Assembly (NCBI GenBank): GCA_023078555.1
Contig: CM041201.1
Coordinates: 7,447,172-7,511,171, forward strand
DNA: 64,000 nucleotides
Origin: Ulva prolifera
Taxonomy: Eukaryota > Chlorophyta > Ulvophyceae > Ulvales > Ulvaceae
Reading direction: 5' to 3'
Shown in pieces: positions 36,301-48,658 of the stretch. Positions within the stretch are counted from its first letter, which is position 1; each line of letters starts with the position of its first letter. The notes under the pieces are model-generated. The model was not told where the DNA came from. It worked only from the letters and a program-made list of their open reading frames with translations, and searched no databases. Position numbers and translations under genes: made by a program.

Positions 36301-39212
36301 CATACCCTGTAGCCACTCGGCGACACACACGCAGAGACCCCTTGGTGGTGGTGTACCCGAAACCCCTGACCGCACACCGCGCGTTACAACCCGGGCCGGT
36401 GCCGAAACGGAGCGCGCAGGCAGCGTCCACCACGGCCACAGCACCCACGCCCCCCGCACGCCCATGCAGGCACCGACGCGGCGGGGGCCGCCGCCGCACC
36501 CGGCAGCAAGGACCTCCAGGTGCAGCGCTCCGTCACGTGGCGGCGGCCGTTCCAGGTCAAGGAGAACGCGCAGGCCCGAGTCGAGCAGCAGCTGCTCGCG
36601 AGCCTGAGCCACTTCGTCGGCCTCCGCACCGTCAGCGGCGACCCCCACCTGCACGAGGACGTGTTTGCGGGGGCGAAGTACCTCGCGGGGCTGCTCGAGA
36701 GCGTCGGGATGCAGGTGAAGCTGGCGCAGAACGTCAACACGGTGCACCCGTGCGTGCTTGCGCGGCTCGAGGTCTGCCCGCAGCTGCCGACGGTCGTGTT
36801 TTACGGCCACTACGACGTCTTTTACGTGGACGACGACGTGCGGCCCCTCCCCCCCCCCCACAACCCACTGTGCCGGTGATCGTGTGTGTATGTGTTGCTG
36901 TTGATTCGGATGAGATTCGGTTTCGGTGTCTGTCTTCTTCCGTTCACTCTTTTGTAAATACCTCTGTCGGTGTAAAACACAGGGTGCAGCGGCCTCCTGC
37001 TGTTCACGTCTACACTTGACACATCTGCACAAACGTGTAAAGTAAATCTGTGTCGTGTGAGAGAGGGCCCTGTGGGCCTGACCGTGAGGAGTGTGCGACG
37101 CCCCCCCGCGTGCAGAATTGGGTGACGAACCCCTTCCACATGACGAGCAAGGACGGCTACCTGTACGGCCGCGGCACCTCTGACAACAAGGGCCCCATCC
37201 TCGCGATGGTGTTTGCCGTGAAGGAGCTGCTTGACCGTCGCGAGGGCGAGGCCTGCGCCGGCCTACCCTGCAACCTCTCGTTTGTGTTTGAGGGTGAGGA
37301 GGAGATCGGCTCGCCGGGCCTCGCGACCGTCGTCGAGAGCCACCCGAGCTGGTTCACGGACGCGCGGCTCATCGTGATCTCGAACTCGCAGTGGATCGGC
37401 GACGAGCTGCCGTGCCTGACGCTCGGGATGCGGGGGATGCTGTGCATGACGGTTCGTGTCGACGGCGGCACGCGGGACCTCCACAGCGGCAACGACGGCG
37501 GCGTGTTCAACGAGCCGATGGGCGACCTCGTGCGCGTGATGGCGAGCCTCGTCGACTCGCAGCACAACATCCTCGTGCCCGGCTTCTACGACGGCGTCGA
37601 CCCGCACCTCCTGGAACCCATCCTCGAGGCGATCCAGGTGCTCCGACGTGACTCGCTCTCGCCGGACCTGTCGTTCATCGTGGTGTGTGTGCTGTGTGCT
37701 GTGATGTGTGCTGTGCTGTGTGCTACGCTCATGCTTCCAGGTGCTCCGACGTGACTCGCTTTCGCCGGACCTGTCGTTCATCGTGGTGTGTGTGCTGTGA
37801 TGTGTGCTGTGCTGTGTGCTACGCTCATGCTTCCAGGTGCGCCGACGTGACCCGCTCTCGCCGGACCTATCCTTCATCGTGGTGTGCTGTGCTGTGTGCT
37901 GTGCTCGTGCTTCCATGTGCACCGATGCAATCCGCACTCGCTGGAGCCGTCCTTTATCGTGGCGGGCGTGCTGCGCCGTGCTCACGCCCCTCCGACCGCG
38001 TCCGTGGACAGCTGCGTGCGGCGGATACCGCGGATGGACGTCCTCAGCACCGCCGAGAGGCGTGGTCCGGGCGCGCCTGCACGGCGTTGTTTGTCCCCAT
38101 CAGTGGCGCGCAGTGCGTCGTTCGGCGAGGCCGAGCGCGGCGTGCGCGGTGCAGGAGGGTGGCGGGCAGGACTTCTCGGTCGAGGCGTACGCGGCCTCCC
38201 TCGGCGTGCCGGTGCTCACCTGCGGCTCCACGCTGCGCGAGGTGCTGACTGCGCGCTGGTGCCTGCCGTCGATGACGATCGCCGACGTGCGCTCGTCGAC
38301 GACGGACGAGTCCTCGCGCCGCTTCGGCCCGACGCGCTTCTCCGTGGTGCCCCACTACGTCACCGTGCGCCGCCCCCGGCCCCGGCCCTCGCTTGCCTGT
38401 GGCTCTTTCGTTTTCGTGCTTGCATGCTGTCTGCTGAACGCTGGCGTTTCGCGCTGTGTCTCATCTCCGTTAGGAGCGGGGTATGGTGCAGAGTGAACAC
38501 GTGCCTTGTTCCAGGTAGCCGCCGGGCTGTGTGCAGAGTGTCGCGCCGTTTTGACCGGCGCAGCCTGCTTCGATCTCGCAGTTTCGTTCTGGTCTGTGCG
38601 GCGTGGCGGTGCATGAACCAGGACAATGGCGGCCGAGCGGCGATCAGCACGCTCCACCAGTGCGAGGGAATCTGGTCACAGGAACACACACGAGTCAACC
38701 CTATCAGGGGCTGAAGGGACGTGCCGTGCAGTGCAGGGCCACATCGGCCTTTGTGACACCCTTTGTGGATACAGGGCCACATGTGCTGTGCTGTGCAGGG
38801 CCACATCAGCATCCGCTACGTGCCGAACCAGTGCTCGGAGGAGCTGATCAGCCACCTCACGCGCCACATGCACCACGAGTTCCGCAAGCTGCGCTCCGCC
38901 AACACGCTCAGCGTGTCGGTCCGGAGCCGCGGGCAGTGCTGGAGCGCGGCGCCGGACAGCGCGTGCTTCCGAGACGCCGCGGTGGCGATCGAGGCGGAGT
39001 GGGGCCGCAAGCCGCTGCCGGTGCGGGAGGGCGGCACGATGCCATGCGCGAGCATGCTCGAGAGCCTGCTCGGCGCGCCGGCGATCATGATCCCGATGGG
39101 GCAGAACTCGGACAACTGCCACCTGGCGAACGAACGGCTGCGGCGCGTGAACTTGATCAAGGGCAAGAACGTGATCCGGCGGATCATCGAGGGGTTCCGG
39201 CCGGGGGCGTGA
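33346..39212 (+). CDS. DUG2: DUG2-type protein: WD40 repeats plus M20 metallopeptidase domain
   Basis: Eight exons join in phase: to 33801, then 34167-34833, 35140-35493, 35887-36099, 36470-36837, 37116-37637, 38155-38364 and 38799-39212; 1067 residues from the first ATG, or about 985 from the ATG at 33592 (MNLATSPVLPGP), which may be the better start. The N-terminal half has WD40 blades (LLTGHQGAILNLVHDCDGLL, KTVKVWDLSTLECTNTWAGH, DSTIRVWRA, GGRDATIRVWDLDTC, CSADGSCRLWDVQTW). The C-terminal half is an M20 peptidase with YGHYDV, GRGTSDNKGP, FEGEEEIGSPGL, DLHSGNDGGVFNEP, SIRYVPNQ, REGGTMPCASMLES and NCHLANE, so the metal ligands and the general-base Glu are present. This domain order is that of yeast Dug2, partner of Dug3 in glutathione breakdown. 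Intron 6 carries tandem exon-like repeats. Most donors are GTGCG. Confidence 0.93.
37638..37965. repeat. Tandem exon-like repeat in DUG2 intron 6
   Basis: Units start at 37638, 37741, 37837 and 37917 (103, 96, 80 and about 49 bp). Each begins GTGCTCCGACGTGACTCGCT or a close variant, continues to TTCATCGTG, then has a GTGTGTGCTGTG-type tract and ends CTTCCAG (CTTCCAT in the third). Units 2 and 3 are thus preceded by a good acceptor and contain 45 open bases (15 codons, VLRRDSLSPDLSFIV) before a GT, like cassette exons. Confidence 0.9.
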
Positions 39213-40669
39213 TGGCGGAGGTGTGTGGGGTGGGCCTGCATCAGGCATTCGAAAATATAATATCGCAGCTTCGGAGGCTGCGGGGTAGATCGCAGGCGGG
39301 GTAGAGCGCAGGGGGGGTAGATTGCAGGGGGTTTAGACTGCAGGGGCCAAGGCAGCGGGGGCAGCACAGTTGTGCAGGTGGGCCTGTTGTCGGGCACAGG
39401 GTAGGGTGGAGACGACAGAGATTGTAGAACTTCTACAGTAGAAAGGGTGTTTTGATAGGATAGATGTAGGGTGAAAAGGCTGCGGCACTGAGAGTGTGTG
39501 TGCGAATGTTTCATGGCGTGCTGTGAGCTGCTGACGGAGGGAGTGGCCCAGTGCATGGACGCGAGTAGCCACGGCCTGGTCTTGCATTTTCTGAGGATTT
39601 GTACGGAAAGTGTCCTGTGGGAACGGCCTTGCAAGCCTTTGGCGGTTGTTGAGATTATGTGGATGGGCACGTCTAGATTTGATTGTAACTCGATTGGCTT
39701 CTTGATGGTTTGTTCTTGTTGTTCAGAGAGACTGATGCCAATTGCTGCACCAGTCCTCATGCTGCAGTGATCCGTCGAAAGCTCAAGTGGACCTGCCTAA
39801 CACTGCATGGAATGCTCGGAACTCAACATTGTACGGCTACTCCACGAGTAGCTACAGATCTTGATACAGACCAATCTCCTGTAACCTCGACCCACGGATC
39901 GCTATCGCATCAGAGGCCCGTTGCATGTGTGTGGATGGGCTGAAGATCTGAAATTAAACGATCAGACCTGGAACTGTAAATTTTGCAGAAACTAGTAAAC
40001 AGTACGTTAAGTGGCTGCTCCTGGGTAGCAAGTATCGCATAATTTCCTCTACCTGGTGCGCTTGGCACAGGCTGCGGGTGACAGGCAACACGCAGTCCAC
40101 AGCCCGGGACACCGTTGATAGAACGCCTTCAATACGCAGATCTGATCATGGCGTTATCACTACTTGTTCTGTGTACATTGGCATGCTGACTCTCATGTAT
40201 CTCTCTGACAGTCGCATGATGCGGGGTGCACATCGGAAGTGCGTGTCGGTGCGCAGAGCTGAAGCACTGACGAACAACGGTGACGAATACGTTGTATGGC
40301 CTGGGTGATATGTGGTGGCGACCTATCGGCGCGCTCGTGCTGTATCTGCTTCATCGAACAACGGTGCAGCTTCCTGATCGAAAAACGAGGCGCCTATTTA
40401 GCGAGGCTGTTTTAAGGTTGCTTGCCACATGCATATGGAGTGTCAACAAAATGCGCAACCGTCCGATGCGCTACTATTCACGCAGCTGCGCCTGAATTCT
40501 CATGTGCGCTGCACGCTGTTGCTTTAAACGCAAATGCGGTGTGGTCCCAGGATGCAACAGGGAAGCCAGCCATGATTCTAAGGCGAGAGTTCTTGAGAGC
40601 ACCAGCCTGTCGAGCTTGGCACGCTGATTTTTCTATGCACGTTCTACATTAAACTATCACCATCTAGCG
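39213..40669. other. Intergenic region
   Basis: The 3' side of the DUG2-type gene shows a GGGGTAGATTGCAGGGG-like imperfect repeat (39284-39345). A 314-codon minus-strand frame (39760-38816) is antisense to the last DUG2 exon and is not supported. No gene is seen up to the start of the coiled-coil gene. Confidence 0.4.
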
Positions 40670-43600
40670 ATGGCAAACGCTAGTGAAAACTTTGAGGACG
40701 TGCAGGAACCTGCGGGACGATCGCTGCTGGTGCGACTACCTGCCCGACCGGTGCCTGCATTGCCAGGCGACATGTAAACTAATTTCAAATACTTTCGAAT
40801 GAATTCAGGATAGATGTGTGCCCCTACACGGCATGAAGGACCTCATTCTGGAGCAGGAGGAAATATACGAAACACTGGCCAAGGTGCATGATGCGCACGC
40901 AGGGGCGCACAGAAAAACCGTCCAGTTGTACAAGGACGCCGCGGTACAGGCTATCAATAAAGTATGCCTCACTCCCTGTCTCTGTACTGTGCCACCGACT
41001 CCCTGAGCGCACAAACAGGGCGATCCCAATTGCAGAAAGATGCAACAGCGAACCTGCGCAGCCTGGAAACCAAGGAGAGATGCGCCAACATGCTTTCAGA
41101 AATATGCAGCTTCAAGCTCGAGAAGGCATCATTAACGGTGCAAATCCAGGATCTGGTCGAGTCACAGGGGATACAGCATCCTGATGCCAGCCCATGCCTG
41201 CCTGTGTTTCCTGAACACAGCAACAGCATCGTGATATCTCCAAGCCAGACAAGTTGGACTGTAAAGCTTTCAGAAGCATTCTGGGAGGCAGACGTTGCCC
41301 ATCAAAGAGCTACAGAGGAGTTCGTGGCTCAGCTGCAGATACTTCTGAAGGACCGAGTAAGTACTCAACTGGATGAATTGGCAGTCAGAGACGAAACTGT
41401 GATTACCGTCAGTCAGATGTCGTGGCGTGCAGGAGATCCTGCAGAGCACAGTGCAGAGTCTGCACGAACAGGTGCATCAGCACCAGCAGGAAGACGAGGT
41501 GCGAAAACAACGGTGCTACGAAGTGCTCACTGCACGTGACATAAAGTATGACACCGACACCCGCCACCTCAAGGCACAGCTGGAGCGATGCCAGGCAGAA
41601 CTCCTCCAACACAAGCAGCTGGTGGATGCGCTCCAGTCCCGGTGAGATCCTGAGATGCTTTTATCTGAGCATACAATGTCTCAGAACGTGTCACTGTTCT
41701 GATGCACACAGCCAAACCCCCTTGCGCAGTTGTAGCACAGTCGCATTTTCTTGCAGGCAAGAGCATGACAGCGCCATGCAAGATGCTCTGCAGACGCTGC
41801 AAAACCAGACAGCAGACATTGCACCTACTATGCAAAAGTCGGAAGAGAGGCACGAAGCTATGCAGAAAGAGCTCCAAACTGCCCGTTCCGCGTTTGCAGA
41901 GCAGACAGAGTTGCTGCATGGTGCCCAGGCACGAGCAGCTGAACTGGAAGCTGAGCTCAAGCGCTGCAAGGTACCGACCCACGCCAGAAGGGGTTGCATG
42001 AACTATGTCTGCTGACCTGAACTACGTCTGCTGACCTTAAAGAGCTGTGAATACGCGTAACGGTATGGGTTGATGCGGTCCGCCTCAGTCGTTCCAGTTC
42101 TCCTCCGCAGACTTACACTCACATGCATTTGAGATCTTTGCAGGCGCTCTCTGAGAAGGAGTGCCAGGACACCGCCCGTGTCAAGGAGCAGCTGCAGGCT
42201 GCAGAGAAGCAGGCGGCTGCTGACCGTGCGGCAGATAAAGCAGCTACGCAGGCGCTGCAGCAGGAGCAAACACAGTGCCTGCAGGCCCTTCGTGACCAGA
42301 TGGCTAAGCTGCAAGCTGAGCTGCACACATCTGAGGTGTGCACCCCATGAACATTGTAACACACTCTCGTGACTGTAACATTGTATCTGGTTTTCTCACG
42401 TCCACATCTGAGCCTGCGATCTTCCCAGATTGGCTGCTCCTGCTGCTCTGCGACAGAATGCATGCTACACCACTACACCCCTCCGCAAGGCCATCAGGGA
42501 TATGTGCAGACGCGCTTCACGGAGCTGGAAAAGGAGAAGGCGGCCCTGCGGCAGCAGCTGGAGGCGCTGGAGCGCGAGGCGCGGGCTGCCCGGGAAGCCG
42601 CGGCGCGTGCGGACGCCGCCGCCGTGCAGGAGCGCCTCTTCTCCGCGCAGAAGGACTGGTTCACGCAGCAGCTGCAGCCTCTCCTGCAGCAGCCGCGCCC
42701 GGTCGCGGCGGTGCTGCCTCCAGTGGCGGCGCCCCCCACCCGTGCGGGCGGCCCAGCAGGGGGCGCTGGCACGGCCCCGGCGGCTGCCGGCCTTGGCCGG
42801 GCTGCTGCGTCTCCGGCCCAACCCTCCAGTGCGGCTTTCATGTCTGAGGAGGATGGCGATGCCGCGGACGGGGCAGCTGCGTACGCGGATGTGGGCCGTC
42901 TGGCACAGGCGCTCGCGGGGCAAGAGAAGGCGGCAGGCGCTGCGCATGTGGAGGAGCTGCCACCGGCGCAGGCCGACCCCGCAGCCGGGAAGGTTGGTAC
43001 AGACGTGCCGCCTGCTGAGCCGACGGAAAAGAGCGCCAAGCGCAAAGGCCGCACTGCAGGTGGTAGGAAGGCTGGGGACGGACGCGCCGCCGCCGCTGCT
43101 GAAAAGCCGGTGAAGAAGAGAGCACCGGCGAAGAAGACGGCGCGAGTGATGGGGGGTGGCAAGCAGGGTAAGGGCGGCAAGCAGGAGCCGCAGCTTGGTG
43201 CGGACACACAGGATAACGGCGGCAGCCCCGTCCGCAGTGCTGAGCCGCCAGCGCAGCCCCGGAAGCGGGCGCGGGGCGCGACGGCTGCCGCAGCCGAAAC
43301 TGCCCCCGCTGCCGATGCCGACCAAGCGGCTGAGGAGCGGCCAGGGCGCGCTGACATGGACAGCGCTCCTGTGGGTGGCAAGGGCGAGGGTGGTGGCGCG
43401 GGGGGTGCGCCAGCGCAGGGCAAAGGGCGTGTGCTGCGGGCCCGGAAGGCTGGCCTGACCATGGCAGATGACATGAGCGGCAGCGAGGCGAGTGATGGAG
43501 TGAGCGAGGCGGCAAGCTGCGGCAAGGAGGAGCAGGCGAAGAGGCGCCGGACGAAAGGGGCCAAGCAGGTGGAGCGTGTGCGCGAGGTGGCGGGCCCGGC

Positions 43601-44349
43601 AGCGGCGACGCCCGGTGACGCCATGCCCGGCGCTGCCAGCACGGTGGCGTCGCCGCTGCTCCAGGCACCCAGCTTTGGGAGCCCGCAGGCGATGCGGAGG
43701 GAGGACGCACGCGATCTTGTCAATCGGAGGCTGGGCCTTGCCGATCCAGCGAGCCCAGCGGGGGACGTCACTGATGCAGCATCGCCACAGGAACCAGCGC
43801 CTGTGGAGGCAGCTGCCACTGTGTGGGAGGACCCCATCTCAGGAGAGGTGAAAGTGCCAGCGCGGTCGAGGCCGGCGCTGGTGGAGCGGCCGAATGCTGG
43901 CTCGGAGCAGAACGCATTGGCCGGTGGACAAAGCCAGCGCGGGGCTCTGGGTGTGCACTCTGTGGTCGGTGCCAAACCACAGGCGCACAGGGCGGGTTCT
44001 CAGGTGCCGAATACAATGCGTGACCCGGAAACCTTTGGCATCGTGCGGAATCCGATGGCCGCAATGACATCCAAGGTGATGGAGGCAACGAAACTGGGTC
44101 GGCAGAAGACTGCACTGTCGTGGGGCGAGAAACTCGCAGTGAAGGCATCAGAAAGGTGAGCGGCTGCTACATTCGTGTTTGGTTCGCGCAGTGATTGACC
44201 TTTGTGATGAGGCATGTGCATACAGGATCCGCATTGGAAGACCCGGTCCTCCAAGGGCTCTGGCTCAAGGCTTTTCGAGAAATTGTGTCGACGCTCCTGC
44301 ATCTGAACTATTCCCCAACGGATTCAAGCGGCCAACCCTACGGCAGTGA
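40670..44349 (+). CDS. Coiled-coil protein with basic C-terminal half, 972 aa
   Basis: Eight exons fit in phase: 40670-40729, 40809-40961, 41036-41356, 41433-41641, 41757-41970, 42144-42335, 42510-44155 and 44226-44349; exon 3 could hide another intron. The first about 420 residues are heptad-rich (KDLILEQEEIYETLAKVHDA, LQSTVQSLHEQVHQHQQEDE, KEQLQAAEKQAAADRAADKA, ELEKEKAALRQQLEALEREA), i.e. long coiled coils rich in Gln, Glu and Ala. The rest is disordered with basic Lys/Ala/Pro segments resembling histone-H1-type tails (KPVKKRAPAKKTARVMGGGK) and KRRRTKGAKQ, likely nuclear signals. It ends with a short Pro/Arg-rich exon. I do not recognise the family; a chromosome-axis, spindle or chromatin scaffold role is only a guess. 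It converges on the plastid-type membrane-protein gene. Confidence 0.75.
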
Positions 44350-44578
44350 GTGTAGTACCATATGTATACCATGCGCCTTGTTGCTTTCGGCATGCTCTAG
44401 CACTTGTTACAATTACTACCAGTGCCATTTTCTTGCCTTACTCCCTTGAAGGCATGCCGCTGAATTGAAACATATAAATTTGAACTCGAGTTGTTCTGTC
44501 TATGGAATGGTCCATGCTACGTTCAGCATTCAGGTTTTCCATATGTGTTCTCTGTGGAAGTGATGGCAGTGCCATGCT

Positions 44579-45066
44579 CTAATCGTCATCAACAAACTCA
44601 CGGCGGTCTGTCCACTTCGGTGTCCGAATTGCTGCTATCTCCTCCTGCAACAGTGAAGACGCTTGGTGTCGTAACTAGGCACTCATATCTGGGTCGCAGG
44701 AGATGTAGGTGAGACAAGTCCTTCATGCAGCTGGCATGTATACCACATGCAACATGATCGCACGTCTGACAGATATTCCCCAGTCTGCTTGTACGTTTCT
44801 CTGTTCAATTTACGAAGATCTTCGAGGTTCTTTTCGTCCTCGTCAATCCTGCTGGTGTAGAAAATGGGGGCCCCGATGCCAATCCCGAGCCCCAGAACAA
44901 CGGCCGCAAGGCCTACCCATGTGTCCGAATCACTCCAGTCAAGCTCTATGGCACGGCATGGTGTGCTATTGCGTGCAGGGGACAGCGAAACCGGGCGAAT
45001 GAATGCGCGACGTGCTGACCGCACGTGACACGCGGGTCCGCGAGGGGCGACTCCTGAAGCTGGCAT
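44579..45066 (-). CDS. Small single-pass membrane protein, probably plastid-targeted, 122 aa
   Basis: Two exons, 45066-44764 (101 codons, donor GTGCGA) and 44644-44579 (21 codons plus TAG). The N-terminal about 45 residues (MPASGVAPRGPACHVRSARR) are rich in Arg, Ala and Ser and free of acids, as in chloroplast transit peptides. Then come DWSDSDTWVGL, a Gly-rich membrane segment (AAVVLGLGIGIGAPIFY), an acidic helix (DEDEKNLEDLRKL) and the C-terminus GEYLSDEEIAAIRTPKWTDR followed by REFVDDD. The compact, strongly patterned end suggests a conserved protein of photosynthetic eukaryotes; I recall plant proteins ending in similar W-T-D-R-E-F-V-D motifs but cannot name a function. A thylakoid or envelope location is inferred. 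Confidence 0.8.
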
Positions 45067-48000
45067 CGTGGCAACGGTTGAATGAGGGACTTGTGTAAGA
45101 TGGACTCGTCATGTTTCGCGCTGCAAAGCGTAGCTCCCAGCATCTTGAACACCGCAGGCTGCTGCAGCTCCATGGCCCCGGGGACCGAGTGGATTCAGAA
45201 TGTTCTCGAAGGAGTCGCATGTGGCCACGGTGAGCCTGCGTCCCGGGCTGCCTGAATCCACAGTGACTCCATCACGCTCCGTCACTAACAAGGGAGTCGT
45301 CTGAAACACTCACACTCCAAGCTTTTGACGAAAGCTATCAAGCGTCTGCGTTCTGCCGGCGATGTTGCATCACATTGACAATGCCGGTTGCAGCTCTGGC
45401 TCTGCCACCGGGACAGATGTTGTGAAGGCGTCACAACAAGACCGGCGTGTACCGGTAAGCTGTAGATGCTCCGGTAGTTCCTATTCGAATTCCGTCCTGC
45501 ATTCCTCAGAAATGCTAAGCTTGGTCAGGCCAATTGTACTCTTGACAAGTCCTTCTTGGGACTGGCAGTCGTTTTGCACCTGACATTTGGCCAGCCGTGC
45601 ATGAGGACCTGCAAGCACACGCCCTGAATTCTGCCTCACACGTCCTGAACCCTGCCTCTTGCCATCATGAAGGTGTATCAACGAGAAGGTGTATGACCGC
45701 ACAAAAACGAAAGCCAGAAACTGCAGAGGATTTATTGCAAGGATGCAGGCAGAAGCTGCAGAGGATGTGGCAGATGCACCTGTATACAGCTGTACAGCAT
45801 GCCTGTGCCTTCATAGCGAGATGCATGACAGACGGTGCTGCATTGGGTCATTGTCGCCCTTGAAGGTGTAACAACGTCGCCCTTGCCCTTTCCCCTTTCC
45901 TGGACGTGACAGTACCAAGCTCATGATCGTTATGGTTCACCATCGAGTTTGCTGCATAGAGTACAAAAAGGGAAACATGTGCTCCTGCATTGGATCTGTT
46001 CAGCTCAGCACCCTGCTGTGATACAAGGATACAGGCAGCGGGGCCCCCCCCCTGCCGTGTGCCTGTTGATGTCAAGGCTGCTGCTGCCCGGTTACCACGG
46101 GCACACCCAGTTCTCTGACTATGTACTGGCTGCCACAGTGCTCCACATACGTGGTGAAGGTAGCATGGCTTTGCAGCTGACCATGGCCATGTGTTCCATG
46201 TGTTTGTGCGTTATGCATCCTGGAAGCTGCAGAGCGGCAGCACTCTATGTAGACAAACAAAACTTGTCTCATCACATGCAAGCAAGCAGACAGCATGCAC
46301 AATGCGCTGCATCAGGTACATCTGCATCAGGTCCTCGGGGGACGCTGTGGTGAGTCAATGTGGGATTTTATGCCGCCTACGGAAGTGCAACCTGAACACT
46401 AACCTGGACACTGCCACGTGCAAGCTTTGGTGAAAGCCTTGTGAAAGCTGCGGTGCTGGGCGCATTGTCCATACTGTCTTTGGCACTCCAGACGTGTACT
46501 TCAGAGTACATTACATGCAGTCCTGCAGTACGTCCTGCTAGTGGGGGTATAGCAGTTCGCCACAATCGCACTGAAGTGCACAAATGTGTTACCATTGTCA
46601 AACAGCGCTGTTCTCTGCGGCGAAGGCGCAAGGGCGTAGTTGTAAAACAGCGCTGTGCTGCGTGACAACCCAGAGCAGATGGCCAGGCATCTCAGCCGGG
46701 AACGCAAAACAGCAGAGCTTATGCAGCTCCGCTAGCTGAAGCGCGTGGACACACCTCCAGAATGTGTATGTCAAATGCATATAATGGCTGTGGTGTATGC
46801 AAACGCCTGCAGGGCCGCAGCCGACAACAATCGAAGCCACCAACCAGGCACAGCGTGAAAGGTCACGGTGAGACACCTCCACACGCGGCCCAGCCTCCAG
46901 GTGACGCCAAAGCAGGCTTGATGCAGCTGCAGGCTTCCGGTAAGTCATGCATGAAAGAGCGCGACATTCTAGTCACAGCGGGTCGCCCCGTTCTCCGCTA
47001 ATTCTAAAGCTCGGGGCATTCTGGATCTACGCCCAGAACTCTGTCAGCCATTCTGAAGTTTACTTTTCTCAGCCTGATTGGAGCGCACTGCTGCTGGGCA
47101 TTGTGACATCTATCCGGTGACTCCAGATGACGTCGCCATGAAAAACCTGGCGTGCTGGTTGCTAACGCCAGAGTCAGATGTCGGGCATCTGTGTGAATCC
47201 ATGCAGACGTATGCCACACGCCAGGGCGACGCCCAGTGCTGTCAACAGCCACGTTCCATGCAGCACAGATGCAGGAGCGGCAACTCAGTGGACTAATGGT
47301 GCATCACGTGATGCGAGCGTACGTGATGCATGCGACAGGCAACGCTGATCATATGAAGCCTGGCAATGCACAAGTCCTCCACGCACGTCTTGCCGCACTG
47401 GCGCCACTTGCGTCCACCCACACAGAAGCAATTGGACCGCACATACACACCGCACTCCCACGCCACAGATTTTCCGGTACGCGGGGCATCCAGTGAGTTG
47501 TATACAGCTGCAGGTGATGTCTGTCAGGACGTAGGGTTCACATAGTGACACAAACAGTGCCGTGACCGCCACCCCTGCCCGCCCAGCGCACGCGTGCGGC
47601 CGCCAGGGGAAGCCTGCAGCGCCGTCTGCTAATTCACACCCGGCCGCATCAAGTGTTGACCAGTCGACGCACACATGCGGGCAATGTGACGGATGCATCC
47701 GGGCATGAGCACCCGTGCAAGTTTAGCCACGGCAGCTGCTGCAGGCCTTCCCGTTGAGGGACGGACGGCATGCATCGGCAGAGCACCAAAATGTTTTCCT
47801 ATATGCATCGGTCCGTTCCGCCTCCATGCGTAGCCGAGCACGTGGACCCCCAGGCCTCGGATGCAGTGACACAAACTGATCACATAATGTGTGACGTCTA
47901 TATTTCTGCCGCGATGTACGTATCTATTCATGCATAGCTGTTCTGCCAGCTGCTGTCCGTCGCAGCGAAGTCTATACCGTGGCGATTCGCATCGATGCTG

Positions 48001-48658
48001 TCCTCTCCTTTGCGCGATTAAACACTCCCGAATTGATGTCTTCGTCGCGATCGTCAGCCAACACTGCCTGCTATATATTCTATCTTCCTTACGTATTTTG
48101 CGTTTTTGCGTATGCTCTCTGCTCAGAACTCAGATGACACAACAAAGGCATGTACCCGAATCGCCATGAGCACGCCGCTAGGTACGGCCTGAATGCAACA
48201 CTAATTCGCAGAGCGGGCCAGCTTGACTCGCACAGCATGCATGCTATGCGAACTGCGGTCGTGCTGCCGTGTATGACATTCCGCTTCCACTGTGTCGTAA
48301 ATAGCCCGTAACGCGATATCACGATATTACAGCATCATGATGTATATATCGCGAGGCGCCCAGCGGCGTTATCCATCGTCGCGGGCTATGAACACCTGAC
48401 GCTGAGAAACAGTCAGTCGCAGCACGCACGGCCTCGACGCGCCGACGGTGGTGTGATTGCAATGCATTGGCCGATTGGTCATGACCGCTGTGGCGACGGT
48501 CACACTTCAGTCAAGGCTGCACAGCACGCCAGCCACGATGGGTGTCCTACGAAGTTGGATGTGAACTGTGCACGTCTGCACACGCACCTCCTCGCCAGGC
48601 GCACGCGCGGCCAGAGAGGAAATGCTCTCTGGTTTCGTTTCGTCGTTTTTGGACGAAC
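45067..48658. other. Gene-poor region, possible unresolved + strand exons
   Basis: No family is recognised in 3.6 kb. Exon-like pieces on + exist at about 46820-46940 (GRSRQQSKPPTRHSVKGHGE, with GTAAGT donor), 47060-47117 (SQPDWSALLLGIVTSIR then GTGACT) and about 47250-47495 (QERQLSGLMVHHVMRAYVMH). Phases do not join cleanly, so I do not call a gene. On the minus strand, 45300-45150 (TPLLVTERDGVTVDSGSPGR) is another isolated candidate. Confidence 0.35.

Noticed and set aside
38816..39760. 314-codon minus-strand frame
   Set aside because: Mostly antisense to the last, clearly coding DUG2 exon, and continues into non-coding DNA; composition is unlike a protein.
42494..43975. 493-codon minus-strand frame
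   Set aside because: Antisense shadow of the coiled-coil gene's large exon, whose + frame has matching splice phases and heptads.
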